Positions 35,901-44,675 are shown, counted from the first letter of the stretch. The stretch: DNA of 64,000 nt from Agrobacterium sp. a22-2 (GCF_012276985.1 NZ_JAAXMM010000005.1:62001-126000), one strand, 5' to 3'. Numbers and translations: made by a program. The notes: a model not told the origin generated them from the letters alone.

Positions 35901-38605
35901 AGGTCACCGATATCGAGCGCGTCAGCAGTGATGCGACGGCACGGATCGCCCAGACGCTCGACGAAGGAACGGCGCGAGTCGCCGAGACCTTCGACAGCCG
36001 CACGGCGATGATCGACGAACGCCTGTCGACGATGGACCGGGCCCTCAATATCGGCCTGCAGAACGTCAACAGCACGATCGAAGGCAAGGCGGCGGGCCTT
36101 GCCGCCAGCCTGCGTGGCGCCGTGGCGGATGCCGCCAAGGAACTCGACAGCGAGGCACTGCGTTCCGCCGAACTCTTGAACAAGACCGGTTCGGACTTCG
36201 CCGAAACGATCGGCGCCAAGCATGCCGAATTCAGCCGCTCCGTCGAGGAGCGCTCGCAGGAGCTTTCCACCCGCATTTCGGAAACCCAGAGCCGCCTGGC
36301 TGGCCAGACCGTGGCGCTTGCCCAGAGCTTCTCCGAGGCCGGCGACGCGATCGTGCGCAAGGTGGCCGATGCCGAAGCCCTGGTCGGCAATCGCGTCTCC
36401 TCCATTGCCAGCACCTTGAATGAAGCCGAACAGGCGCTGGAAGCACGGGCTGCCTCGATCAAGGCGTCCCTGTCTGGCAGCACCAGCGACATCGCCTCGA
36501 CCCTGGAGGCAGCAGAAACCGCGCTCGACGCAAGGGCCGCCTCCATTCGTGCCGCCCTTGCCGGCAGCACGGACGAAATCCACGCGACGCTTGCGACCGT
36601 CGACAAGGCGCTGGAGGCCCGCGGCAACGCGATCCGTTCGGCACTCGACGAGCGGACCCGCGATCTCAACTCCATGCTGTCGAGCCGCTCGGCCGAACTG
36701 TCGCGCCTGATCGACGAGAAGGCCAAGCCGACCGTTGCCGAATTTGCCGATATCGGCCGCGAGGCGGCAGAGCGGATCTCGACGGCCGCGGAAGAAAGCG
36801 CCCAGCGGCTGCGGTCCGAAAACACCGTGCTGGTGGATGCGATCGCCGCCCGGGCGTCCCATGCCGCCCAACAGCTCAGCGCTGCGGAAGACAGCCTTGC
36901 TGCCAGCGCCGGTAGCATGATCAACAAGCTTGCCGAGAGCAATTCCAGCATCACCGCCCTGGTCGAACAGGCTGCCGAAACGCTCCACGCCGCCGACCGC
37001 CAGTTCGGCGCGACGACGGAACGCCTGGCAGAGACCACGTCGAAGGCCGCTGACCTGCTGTCGACCTCCGGTCGCCTGCTGGACGGCAAGCTCGAAAAAC
37101 TGTCGGCAGTCTCCAACGAGGCGCTGGCGCAGGTCACCGGCATCGTCAGCCGCTTCGGCGACCATTCCAAGGTGCTTGGCCAAGCGTCCGATCTGTTGGG
37201 CGCTGCCCAGTCGAACCTCGCCGGCACGCTTGAGGAACGCCAGCAGGCGCTGCGCGACCTGTCGGTCGGCCTCGTCAAGCGGTCGGAAGAGATTGAAATC
37301 ACCATGAAGACGCTCGCCAACATGGTCGAGACGGCATTCGAGCGGGCTGAACAGCGCTCCGGTCAGGTGGCCGGCAACCTGCGCCAGAGCATCCAGTCGT
37401 CGTTCACCGATATCGGCCAGATCCTTGGCGAGACCGAGAAGAAGGCCCAGGCCACCGCCGGCACCATGCGCGATGCGCTGATCTCGGCTGGCGAAGACGC
37501 CAATCGCGCCATCGAGAAGACCCTGGCGGATGCGGAAAAGCGCTCCACGCAGCTGACCGATCGGCTGCAGGGCGGCCTGTCCGCCTCGCTGTCGGATGTC
37601 GACCGTATCCTCGAAGAGGCCGGCCGCAAGTCCGACGGCGCCGCCAACCACATGCGCGAAGCCGTGCGTCAGTCGGTCGAAGAGGCGCTTGGTCGCTTCT
37701 CCGGCGCAACCGACGAGATCCGCAAGTCGGCGATCGACATCCGCAAGGAACTGGACCTGACGCGCAACGAGCTCAAGCGCGGTGCCTTCGATCTGCCCGA
37801 GGAAGCCAAGGAAAGTGCGACCGCCATGCGGCGGGCCGTGGCCGAGCAGATCAAGGCGCTGCAGGACATTTCGCAGCTGGTCGGCAAATCCAGCCAGCAT
37901 CTCGAAATTTCCGAGCCGGTGGCCCGCACCCTTGCCCAGGCCCGACCAGTAGAGGCACCGAAGCGCCCGCCTGCTCCAGCTCCTGTCGCCACTGCCGCCC
38001 CGGCGCCTGCTCCAGCACCTGCACCGGTCGCCACCAAGCCCGCGGAGCCGCTTGGCCTGCGCGGCAGCCTGACGCTCGGCACGAGTGCAGCGCCCGTGGC
38101 GCTTCGCGAGGAAACCAGCGGCGGGTGGATCAGCGACCTGTTGCGCGGCGCTTCACGCGAGGAGCCGCTGGACGCCGCCCCGACGATCCGCGCTGCGACA
38201 CCCCGCCCGGCCCCCGAGGCTGCACCGGCCGCCCGCGTGACGGACAATCGCAATCCGAAGCACATGGTTGAATCGCTGAACTCGCTGTCGGTCGATATCG
38301 CCCGCGCCATCGACCACGATGCCTCGGTCGATCTGTGGCGCCGCTACCAGCGTGGCGAGCGGGACGTGTTCACGCGCCGGCTCTACACGTTGAAAGGCCA
38401 GCAGACTTTCGACGAGATCAAGCGCAAGTACGACCGCGAACCGGAATTCCGCACGGCCGTCGACCGCTACATTGCCGATTTCGAAAAGCTGCTCGCCGAT
38501 GTCGCCCGCACCGATCGCGACAAATCCGTGACGCAGTCGTACCTGACCTCCGATACCGGCAAGGTCTATACGATGCTCGCTCATGCGGCAGGCCGCTTCA
38601 GCTAA
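32906..38605 (+). CDS. Giant GPR/RgsE-type growth-pole coiled-coil protein
   Basis: An 1899-residue protein. Residues 1-110 are acidic then Pro/Ala-rich; two transmembrane helices follow (about 118-140 and 152-175); about 180-1680 is an almost unbroken alpha-helical, apolipoprotein/tropomyosin-like region rich in Leu, Ala, Glu, Ser and Thr; about 1690-1780 is Pro/Ala-rich; a folded C-terminal domain (about 1790-1899, VDLWRRYQRGERDVF...TLKGQQTFDEIKRKY) ends it. This matches the large GPR protein of Agrobacterium tumefaciens (growth pole ring) and RgsE of Sinorhizobium meliloti, needed for polar growth and rod shape. It contains a seven-unit 11-residue repeat. Identity is by architecture, not alignment. 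Confidence 0.8.
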   Translation: MANNKISESIDDSAFQALEAALRIEFDEDETPAPEKKPAPDAPEARVSDPTNQRPAATRQRQQRPASQDNPARGPLSPEPAPKAPAFAPANDASRRSSSAILKSLEGASMRSALRNATLVSIVWALGAVGLSQLLYGAQFWAAATVADFVAMPGVVAILVGTVLPVFLFFAFAIMMARAHDLRNVARSMAEVALRLSEPETIASERIMTVGQAVRREVSAMNEGIERTIARATELETLVHSEVTALERSYTDNELRVRGLVHELGSERDAIVNHAERIRTSIVGAHEQLKEELSLATEEISVRLATSGEAFASMIDTRAAALMERSDNAATALGSLLTAKTDDLVQTLGAAGFSLTTEFDTRLQGLTSTLSQHGQELLSQFETRASTLDANTEKLNEALSERAKQLNETLIARTREIADSLSSGETNLTSSLDGVLSKLNASLEEKSATFRQSLQSSADDAIVDLDLRSGLFEERLQATIGQVNTAFDDRVAEFASAFDQRAGSLDSKLMESLARINETLSGGSEAIDGILNSSIERLGSSLTDQSFALAVAFGSGQDGIDEVLSSRTQEIATALDRSKQELAATLGRGAEDVATNLDRGNQELIANLDRGTRELSTNLDRGTQELAANLDRGNQELSTNLGRSNLELAANLDRGTHELATTLARSTQEIGENLTTAHQRIDAVLAERSDALYHALSSNQTRFEETLGSRSEAILNSLSGNQERFAEILDTSAGTILNSMAATEGRLAETLDRKAQTIIETVADADSRIEAAFSNKAEAIRSAYVENQERLDLSLSAHADHLSNTLNASGNRVEAVLGDGIQRIESGLQAGVSHLEGTLGDTHERIRSTLDERSNAIMLALNEAREQLEETLNEQGTSIGATVAASTGMLEMTLEDHQDALRLAIDASSQALDERLRGTAGAITGQLGDAAAEITRTAEDFSTRVEGSIGGMANRLNETSTRIEVSLGTLEDRIRNGLDGVDARVGDAGEKFAEKLADKVTDIERVSSDATARIAQTLDEGTARVAETFDSRTAMIDERLSTMDRALNIGLQNVNSTIEGKAAGLAASLRGAVADAAKELDSEALRSAELLNKTGSDFAETIGAKHAEFSRSVEERSQELSTRISETQSRLAGQTVALAQSFSEAGDAIVRKVADAEALVGNRVSSIASTLNEAEQALEARAASIKASLSGSTSDIASTLEAAETALDARAASIRAALAGSTDEIHATLATVDKALEARGNAIRSALDERTRDLNSMLSSRSAELSRLIDEKAKPTVAEFADIGREAAERISTAAEESAQRLRSENTVLVDAIAARASHAAQQLSAAEDSLAASAGSMINKLAESNSSITALVEQAAETLHAADRQFGATTERLAETTSKAADLLSTSGRLLDGKLEKLSAVSNEALAQVTGIVSRFGDHSKVLGQASDLLGAAQSNLAGTLEERQQALRDLSVGLVKRSEEIEITMKTLANMVETAFERAEQRSGQVAGNLRQSIQSSFTDIGQILGETEKKAQATAGTMRDALISAGEDANRAIEKTLADAEKRSTQLTDRLQGGLSASLSDVDRILEEAGRKSDGAANHMREAVRQSVEEALGRFSGATDEIRKSAIDIRKELDLTRNELKRGAFDLPEEAKESATAMRRAVAEQIKALQDISQLVGKSSQHLEISEPVARTLAQARPVEAPKRPPAPAPVATAAPAPAPAPAPVATKPAEPLGLRGSLTLGTSAAPVALREETSGGWISDLLRGASREEPLDAAPTIRAATPRPAPEAAPAARVTDNRNPKHMVESLNSLSVDIARAIDHDASVDLWRRYQRGERDVFTRRLYTLKGQQTFDEIKRKYDREPEFRTAVDRYIADFEKLLADVARTDRDKSVTQSYLTSDTGKVYTMLAHAAGRFS
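34685..34915 (+). repeat. Seven tandem 33-bp units (11-residue hendecads) in the GPR-like gene
   Basis: Residues 594-670 consist of seven consecutive 11-residue units close to xxNLDRGxxEL (for example AANLDRGNQEL, STNLDRGTQEL). Units 1-4 and 6 are nearly identical in DNA; units 5 and 7 are diverged. A hendecad repeat gives a slightly right-handed or straight coiled coil. High DNA identity allows unit number to change by recombination. Confidence 0.92.
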
Positions 38606-38634
38606 CCGGCAAGGCCGGTACATTTACCAGACAA

Positions 38635-38670
38635 AAAATGCCCCGGATCGACAGCGATCCGGGGCATTTT
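38635..38670. terminator. Bidirectional terminator between GPR-like gene and mla operon
   Basis: A perfect 16-bp stem (AAAATGCCCCGGATCG and its complement) with a four-base loop; A-run and T-run are on both flanks, so it can stop both converging transcripts. Confidence 0.93.
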
Positions 38671-38728
38671 GTATTGGTATAGGCTTGTATCGGGCGTCAA
38701 GTCCGGCGGGCGCCGGCCCAGCCCGGTA

Positions 38729-39349
38729 TCAGATGGCGTTCAAGGTCCAGGCGACGATCTCGCCGGTCACCGCGGCAAAGGCACTGTCGAGGGCGGCGAT
38801 ATAGGCACTGTTCTCGGAGCCGTGGCTTGGCACCGTGGCCTGGAACACCTTCTGCGCCGAGATAGAGCCGTTGCGATCATTGAGGATCTTCACCGAGATC
38901 TCGACAACGGCACGGTCGGCGCCTGACGTGTCGATCTCGAAGGCGCGGATATCGGTGATCAGCTGGTAGTCGATCGCCAGTCCCTGCCCCGGCTTGCCGA
39001 CGCCGCCAAGCTTGCCGGTGTTCTCGAAGGCTTCCACCAGCTTGGACTGCACCATGCGCGGCAGCTTGTCGCTCCACTGGGATTTCGACAGATACTGCAC
39101 CTCCGAGGCGCTCACCCGCACCAGCACCATTTCGCTGTCGAGCGCCTTGAGCGCCGTCGGATCGGGCACGAGAATCTGGCGACGGCTGGCGGCAGGCGCA
39201 GAGGTCGTCACCGCCGAGGCAGACAGATCATACGTATCATTCTTGGCAGCCGTGCTGCCACAGCCCGAAAGGCCGAGTGCCGCCAATGGCAAAGCCATGG
39301 CGGCGGCCAGCAAACCCCGTCGACGCAAAACCCGTTCAGATCCGCTCAT
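38729..39349 (-). CDS. ABC-type transport auxiliary lipoprotein
   Basis: A 206-residue lipoprotein: Arg-rich n-region (VLRRRG), hydrophobic core and lipobox LSGC with the acyl-accepting Cys near residue 30. The mature protein fits the ABC_trans_aux (PqiC/DUF330-like) domain, with a short Ser/Ala linker and the VQYLSKSQWSDKLPRMVQ block. In Mla/Pqi-type systems such lipoproteins link the inner-membrane complex to the outer membrane. I chose 39349 with AAGGGA upstream; 39382, overlapping the mlaD stop, is an alternative. Last gene of the operon. Confidence 0.82.
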   Translation of the reverse strand: MSGSERVLRRRGLLAAAMALPLAALGLSGCGSTAAKNDTYDLSASAVTTSAPAASRRQILVPDPTALKALDSEMVLVRVSASEVQYLSKSQWSDKLPRMVQSKLVEAFENTGKLGGVGKPGQGLAIDYQLITDIRAFEIDTSGADRAVVEISVKILNDRNGSISAQKVFQATVPSHGSENSAYIAALDSAFAAVTGEIVAWTLNAI

Positions 39350-39378
39350 GCTGTCCCATTCCCTTGCGTTCGCGCGGC

Positions 39379-40749
39379 TCATCGACGCGTCCGTCCGTCA
39401 TATTGCTTGATCGTATCGCCGCCGAACAGCAGCCTTTGTGGATCGCGATCGAAATTGGTGATCGCATCATCGAGGTTGCGCACGGTCTGGCGGGTGTCGT
39501 CAACGAGCGTCTCGATATCCTTGAGCCCGGACGACGAGAAGCGCGTCAGATTGTCGGCGATCGGCCCGATCTTTGCGTTCAGGTTGTCGGCCACGCCGCG
39601 GATCGACTCCAGGGTCCGGCGCGCTTCGGCCGACAGGGAATTGGTGTCGTCGGACCCCAGCAGCGCATCCACCTTCAGCAGGATGCCGTCGACGCGGCTG
39701 GAGGCGTTGTTGAGCTTGTTGGACAGCTGGGTAAAGTCCGTGATGGCCTGGTCGATATCCTCCTGCCGGCCGCTGATGCGGGTGCTAAGCGCGGAGAATT
39801 CGGACACGGCCTTGCGCGCGTCGGCAACCGCCACCGACACGTCGTCGACGACCTGCGTAACCTTTTGACTGTCGACGGACGCCACCAGCCCATCGATCTT
39901 GCGCAGCGTTTCCCCGGCATTCTTGCCAAACTGGTTGAAGGTATCAGCCGTTGCCGTAAAGCCATCCACAGCCGCGCCAACCTTGTCGGATGCTGCAGCA
40001 ATCTTGGCCGAGAAAGCCTCGGCATTGGCGAGGATACTGTCGACCTTCTTGGTATCGACGGAGCGCAGCAGTTCTTCCGCAGCCGTGAGCGTCGAATCGA
40101 GCCGACCCGACAATCCCGTGACCGTATCGGACAGGGCGCTGACGCTGGTCAGGAACTTGTCGATGCCGTCGGCATTGTCGGCCAGCGCTTTGGAAAAGGT
40201 CTCGGCATTCTTGACCGTATTGGTCAGCGGGCCTCGAGCTTCGGTGATGAAGCCCTGGAGTTCGCCGATCGCGTCATCGGCCCGTTTCAGGATCTTGTCA
40301 GCTGTCGCCAAAAGATTGGTGACGCTCGACTGGTCGGCAACCAGCATAGCCGGCTCACCGGTCGAGATTGCCTTGGCCAGAATGTTCTCGCCACCGACAT
40401 CGCCGCCGGACAACTCGATATAGGCAGCGCCGGTCAGTCCCTGGATTTCAAGGATCGCCTTTGTCGTGCTGCGCACCGGGGCATCGGCCTGGACCTCGGT
40501 GAATGCCACCGAAAATTTCGGATCGTCGCGGTCGATGTAGAGATTGCGGACGGAACCCACCTGGATGCCGTTAAAGCGGACGGGGGAACCGACGCTCAGG
40601 CCGTTGGCAGAGCCAGGAATGCGGATGGCGAGCGGCGCCATAGGCCCGCCGCGGCCATACTCCGCCATCCAGTAGACGAAGCCAAAGGCTGCGGCGATGA
40701 CCAGGATGGTAAAAAATCCGACGATTGCGTAATTGGCTTTGGTTTCCAT
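39379..40749 (-). CDS. MlaD-family MCE-domain lipid transport protein
   Basis: A 456-residue protein with one N-terminal transmembrane helix (METKANYAIVGFFTILVIAAAFGFVYW) and an MCE domain (about residues 40-120; GSANGLSVGSPVRFNGIQVGSV, then IELSGGD), followed by a long helical region (about 140-430) rich in D, N and A with a repeated pattern of leucines. The MCE domain forms a hexameric ring that shuttles phospholipids; the long helix can build a tunnel as in PqiB-like proteins. It lies between the ATPase and the lipoprotein of an mla-type operon. The ATG at 40749 is preferred over a TTG at 40758. Confidence 0.88.
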   Translation of the reverse strand: METKANYAIVGFFTILVIAAAFGFVYWMAEYGRGGPMAPLAIRIPGSANGLSVGSPVRFNGIQVGSVRNLYIDRDDPKFSVAFTEVQADAPVRSTTKAILEIQGLTGAAYIELSGGDVGGENILAKAISTGEPAMLVADQSSVTNLLATADKILKRADDAIGELQGFITEARGPLTNTVKNAETFSKALADNADGIDKFLTSVSALSDTVTGLSGRLDSTLTAAEELLRSVDTKKVDSILANAEAFSAKIAAASDKVGAAVDGFTATADTFNQFGKNAGETLRKIDGLVASVDSQKVTQVVDDVSVAVADARKAVSEFSALSTRISGRQEDIDQAITDFTQLSNKLNNASSRVDGILLKVDALLGSDDTNSLSAEARRTLESIRGVADNLNAKIGPIADNLTRFSSSGLKDIETLVDDTRQTVRNLDDAITNFDRDPQRLLFGGDTIKQYDGRTRR

Positions 40750-40758
40750 CAGTCTCAA

Positions 40759-41580
40759 TCACTCTTGCGGATTTTCAATGGCCGGGTCCGGCCGTGGAAT
40801 GGAGCGCGCACGCTTTCCTCGGAAATAGGTCTTCACCCACTCATCCTCGCAGGCCAGCATATCGTCCAAAGTTCCTTCAACCAATACACGCTTCTGTCCC
40901 AGAACGGCAATGCGGTCACAGGCGGAAAACAGGCTGTCCAGGTCGTGGGTCACCATATAGACGGTCAGCCCCAGCGTATCGCGCAGGCGCATGATCAGCT
41001 CGTCGAATTCGGCAGCGCCGATCGGGTCGAGACCGGACGTCGGCTCATCGAGAAAGACCAGGTCGGGATCAAGCGCCAGGGCGCGGGCGAGTGCCGCACG
41101 CTTGATCATGCCGCCGGACAGCTCGGAGGGATATTTGTCGCCGGCATCCGCCTCGAGCCCGACCATCTGGATCTTCAGATAGGCAAGTTCTTCCATCAGC
41201 CATTTCGGCAAATGCAGGTATTCGCGCATCGGCAGCTGGATGTTTTCCTTGACGGTCAGCGACGAGAACAACGCGCCCTGCTGGAAGAGCACGCCGAGGC
41301 GCGTGTCGAGCCCGATGCGATCTTCCTCGCTGACGGTGTCATAGTCGGCGCCCAGAATGGAGATCTTGCCCGAGCGGCGCGGCAGGAGGCGCAGGACCGT
41401 GCGCATCAGCACCGACTTGCCCGCGCCGGAGGCACCGACGAAGCCGAGAATCTCGCCGCGATAGATATCGAGGTCGAGCTTGTCGAGAACGATCTTGTCG
41501 CCGAAGCCGACCGTCAGGCCGCGGACCGACAGGACGGTTTCACGCTCTTCGTTTGGTGGCTTCATCTCTGCTGCGTTCAT
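40759..41580 (-). CDS. MlaF-type ABC ATPase
   Basis: A 273-residue ABC ATPase: Walker A GASGAGKS, Q-loop LFQQGALF, signature LSGGMIKRAALARAL, Walker B DLVFLDEPTSGLDP and the switch His in MVTHDLDS. The LSGGMIKR signature with Met and the early phrase FGDKIVLDKLDLDI match the Mla/Ttg2A (MlaF) branch, which powers lipid transport across the periplasm. GGAGGCCGGG precedes the ATG. It overlaps no neighbour but is 9 bases from the permease and 9 from the MCE gene. Confidence 0.93.
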   Translation of the reverse strand: MNAAEMKPPNEERETVLSVRGLTVGFGDKIVLDKLDLDIYRGEILGFVGASGAGKSVLMRTVLRLLPRRSGKISILGADYDTVSEEDRIGLDTRLGVLFQQGALFSSLTVKENIQLPMREYLHLPKWLMEELAYLKIQMVGLEADAGDKYPSELSGGMIKRAALARALALDPDLVFLDEPTSGLDPIGAAEFDELIMRLRDTLGLTVYMVTHDLDSLFSACDRIAVLGQKRVLVEGTLDDMLACEDEWVKTYFRGKRARSIPRPDPAIENPQE

Positions 41581-41590
41581 CCCGGCCTCC

Positions 41591-42739
41591 CTAGAAGTCT
41601 ATGGCCGCGTAGAATATGGCAAAGAGCCCATCCACGAGAATGACGACGAAAATGGATTTGACCACCGCTGCCGTGACGTGGCGTCCGAGCGATTCGGCGC
41701 TGCCGCCGACCTTCATGCCCTCGACGGCTGCGACGATGCCGATGATCAGCGCCATGAAAGGCGCCTTGATCATGCCCGACGCCAGCGTCGAATAGTCGAC
41801 CGCATCGTGCAGGCGGGTGGCAAAGACCTCGAATGTGATGCCCGAATAGCTCCATGCCACCACCGCAGCGCCGTAGAGCGCCGCGAAATTGGCGATGATA
41901 GTCAAAAGCGGCAAAGCGATGGTGAGCGCCACCAGGCGCGGAAAGACCAGAACACCGATCGGATTGAGGCCAATAACCTTGAGCGCGTCGATCTCCTCGC
42001 GCATCTTCATCGAGCCGATTTCGGCGGTGATGGCACTGCCCGATCGTCCGGCAATCATGATGGCGGTCAGCAGCACGCCGATTTCGCGCAATTGCAGGAT
42101 GCCGACCAGATCGACGACGAAGACTTCGGCGCCGAAATAGCGCAGCTGGAAGGCACCCTGCTGGGCGATGATCGCGCCGATCAGGAAGGACATCAGCACG
42201 ATGATCGGTACAGCGCGAACGCCCATGTGATCGAGCTGGTTGACGACGGAGGCCGGCGACACGCCAGGGCCGCGGCTGCGCTTGGTCTGGGCGCCGCGCA
42301 CGGCAGAGCCGAGCACATACATCATGGCGACCGCATCGTACCAAAGCCCCGCCGCCATTTCGCCGATCGGGGCAAAGATCCGCTGAAAGAGCGGCAGACG
42401 CGTCACGGCCTTTTTCGGCACGTCGGTACTTTCCGGCAAGGCCGCCACCAGTTCGCGCATCGCCTCGTCGGCATTGACCACCTCGGCCGCGCCACCGTTT
42501 TGACGCGACGCATTCAGCATGCGCCGCACCAGCCAGGCGCCGGCCATGTCCATGCTTGAAATGCCGGAAAGGTCTACCTCGACCACGTCCTTGCCGCTCG
42601 CACCTATGGTGTCGAGTTGCTGCAGCACAGGCTCCAGGCTGTCATTGCGCCAACGGCCGCTCAGAATCAGCCGGCGCCCTGCCCCTCCAGGCGCATCTTC
42701 GGCTGCCAGCGCAGCGGTGTCCTGTTGTGGCGACTTCAA
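41591..42739 (-). CDS. MlaE-type permease fused to an N-terminal STAS domain
   Basis: A 382-residue protein. Residues about 20-115 form a STAS-like domain (VVEVDLSGISSMDMAGAWLVRRML), the MlaB-like module that binds the ATPase; residues about 150-380 form the MlaE permease with five to six hydrophobic helices and the EIGSMKMREEIDALKVIGLNP coupling segment. The fusion explains why no separate mlaB gene is present. The start is a TTG at 42739, because an in-frame stop lies just upstream and no ATG gives a full STAS domain. First gene of the operon. Confidence 0.9.
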   Translation of the reverse strand: MKSPQQDTAALAAEDAPGGAGRRLILSGRWRNDSLEPVLQQLDTIGASGKDVVEVDLSGISSMDMAGAWLVRRMLNASRQNGGAAEVVNADEAMRELVAALPESTDVPKKAVTRLPLFQRIFAPIGEMAAGLWYDAVAMMYVLGSAVRGAQTKRSRGPGVSPASVVNQLDHMGVRAVPIIVLMSFLIGAIIAQQGAFQLRYFGAEVFVVDLVGILQLREIGVLLTAIMIAGRSGSAITAEIGSMKMREEIDALKVIGLNPIGVLVFPRLVALTIALPLLTIIANFAALYGAAVVAWSYSGITFEVFATRLHDAVDYSTLASGMIKAPFMALIIGIVAAVEGMKVGGSAESLGRHVTAAVVKSIFVVILVDGLFAIFYAAIDF

Positions 42740-42999
42740 GATGGTTCAAACTTTCCAGGCTTTCGACGGCGTTGAACCGGTTGTTCAAGGCAAATGCCGA
42801 AGAGTCGTATTCGTTTTCAATATAGCCTGCCTTTGCAGCAATTCCATCTCTTCGCGACACTAAAGGCGGCCCGTTACCCAGCAGCAACACATATTGTCGC
42901 ATTCAACGGGTCTGCGGTTCGTATTTGCCGCCCATACGACACGCAGCAGACCGATCATGGATGCTGCGGGCTATGGACAAACCGCGATCGCTAGGGGTT

Positions 43000-43845
43000 T
43001 CACGCCGCCTGGACGTCGCCCGCCTTCGCAGTTTCGGCAGGCATGGCAATCGGCCTGTCGGCGGTGAGTGCCTTCAGTTCGACCGGCGCGCCGATACGGT
43101 GTCCCCAGGAAATCAGCTCGAAACGGCCGTCATAGTGTTCGACAATGGCCGTGCAGCTTTCCACCCAATCGCCGGTGTTGATGTAGTGGATGCCGTCGAT
43201 ATCCTCCATGACAGCATGGTGGATATGGCCGCAAATCACGCCATCGACCTCGTTGCGGCGGGCTTCCTCGGCCACCACGCGCTGGAATTCGCCGATGAAA
43301 TTGACCGCCTGCTTGACCTGCAGCTTGGCCCAGGCCGAAAACGACCAATAGGGCAGCCCGATGACGCGGCGGACGCGGGCCAGAAGGATATTGATGGCAA
43401 TGGCCATGTCATAGGCCCAGTCGCCGAGATAGGCGAGAAGCCGGGCATTGCGCACCACCACGTCGAATTCGTCGCCATGCAGTACCAGATATTTCTTGCC
43501 GTCGGCCGTCTCGTGGATCATGCGCTCGGCGACTTCGATGCCGCCGAAATGGGAACCGGGAAAGCCGCGCAGGAATTCGTCGTGATTGCCGGGAATGTAG
43601 ACGATGCGCGTGCCCTTGCGCGCCTTGCGCAGCAGCTTCTGGACCACGTCGTTGCAATCCTGCGGCCAGTACCAGCTGCGTTTCAGCCGCCAGCCATCGA
43701 CGATGTCGCCGACCAGGAAGATCGTATCAGCCTCATGGCAGCGTAGGAAATCCAGCAGGAAGTCGGTCTTTGCCGCCTTCGAGCCGAGATGCACGTCGGA
43801 AATGAACAGGGTTCTGAAATGCCTGGTTGCCGGTTCTGAATTCAC
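43000..43845 (-). CDS. UDP-2,3-diacylglucosamine diphosphatase-like metallophosphoesterase
   Basis: A calcineurin-type phosphoesterase of about 281 residues. Metal-binding motifs in order: ISDVHLGS, GDIVDGW, GNHDEFLRG, HGDEFDVV and GHIHHAVM. Similarity to the LpxH fold and the predicted annotation in relatives suggest hydrolysis of UDP-2,3-diacylglucosamine in lipid A synthesis; many alphaproteobacteria use LpxI instead, so the true substrate is uncertain. I chose a GTG at 43845, preceded by GAGAGG; an ATG at 43911 would add 22 residues without a ribosome-binding site. Confidence 0.75.
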   Translation of the reverse strand: MNSEPATRHFRTLFISDVHLGSKAAKTDFLLDFLRCHEADTIFLVGDIVDGWRLKRSWYWPQDCNDVVQKLLRKARKGTRIVYIPGNHDEFLRGFPGSHFGGIEVAERMIHETADGKKYLVLHGDEFDVVVRNARLLAYLGDWAYDMAIAINILLARVRRVIGLPYWSFSAWAKLQVKQAVNFIGEFQRVVAEEARRNEVDGVICGHIHHAVMEDIDGIHYINTGDWVESCTAIVEHYDGRFELISWGHRIGAPVELKALTADRPIAMPAETAKAGDVQAA

Positions 43846-43944
43846 GGTGATGGCCTCTCGCTTGACGAGCCTTTTCCCTTTTTCCAAATCAGAGTCTTGT
43901 TTCAGGAACATGACAGGCCGCGAAATTGGGTTCCGGCAACGCCA

Positions 43945-44550
43945 TTAAGCCGCGACCAATTGCGGCAGATCGCAGTGTGCGATCTCGGCCGCCTCGTTGC
44001 GTGTGACACCAAGAGCCACCAGAATTAATTCGGCCACTTCGCTGCCGGCATCGCGCCAACTCTTGTAGCCTTCCTGCACCAGCATCATGCCCGACAAGGT
44101 CGCCCCCGCTATTACCCCGACTGTGGAGGTAACTTGGTCCGGACCGATCGCATAGCGGCCGCGTGTGATCGCTTCGGCAATCTCGTCGGTGAGCGAGGCG
44201 GTCAACAGCGCCCGCAAGGACGTATTGCTGAAACCAAAATGCACGATGAAGCGTCCCCACTGCGGCTCCTCGTGTGCGCGCCGAATGAAGAGACGAATAC
44301 CGCAGGAAAGCCGCACTGCCGGATCGTCAAGACCATCGACGCTGGCTCGCACACGCTCCTGCATCTCTCCGGCCAGATCGCTGGCAACATCCTCAAACAG
44401 GTGGTCGGGATTCTGCACGGCATTGTAGATTGTGCCTCGTGCCACGCCCGCTTCGAGAGCCAGGTCACTGACATTCACCCGGTTTGCACCGACCCGTGCG
44501 AATAGACGCATCGCCGCTTCATGGATGCGACACTGGACGACAGATTTCAA
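43945..44550 (-). CDS. TetR-family transcriptional regulator
   Basis: A 201-residue regulator. The helix-turn-helix (VNVSDLALEAGVARGTIYNAVQNPDHLFEDV) occupies residues about 25-55; the rest is a ligand-binding and dimerisation domain. The start is a TTG at 44550: upstream there is a stop in frame, and the next ATG would remove helix 1 of the DNA-binding domain. The gene is divergent from a 61-residue lipoprotein gene, and an almost ideal palindromic operator lies between them, so autoregulation and control of the lipoprotein are likely. Ligand unknown. Confidence 0.85.
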   Translation of the reverse strand: MKSVVQCRIHEAAMRLFARVGANRVNVSDLALEAGVARGTIYNAVQNPDHLFEDVASDLAGEMQERVRASVDGLDDPAVRLSCGIRLFIRRAHEEPQWGRFIVHFGFSNTSLRALLTASLTDEIAEAITRGRYAIGPDQVTSTVGVIAGATLSGMMLVQEGYKSWRDAGSEVAELILVALGVTRNEAAEIAHCDLPQLVAA

Positions 44551-44606
44551 AGCGCCGTGTTCCTTTTCTTACACATCGAGCCATTCTGGCGGGTGGCTTC
44601 CGCCAA

Positions 44607-44636
44607 GATCGAGATCGAGATCGAGATCGAGATCGA
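44607..44636. repeat. Hexanucleotide tract (GATCGA)x5
   Basis: Five perfect copies of GATCGA in a row lie 57-86 bases upstream of the tetR start and 45 bases from the operator. Such a tract is prone to slipped-strand change by units of six. Because it is outside coding sequence, it would change spacing rather than frame. Confidence 0.9.
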
Positions 44637-44675
44637 ACTCCACAATAACAACACATGACTACAAGATCAATGATG

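Noticed and set aside
34997..37900. Long minus-strand ORF (about 970 residues) opposite the giant coiled-coil gene
   Set aside because: Antisense shadow caused by GC-rich codons; no ribosome-binding site or domain.
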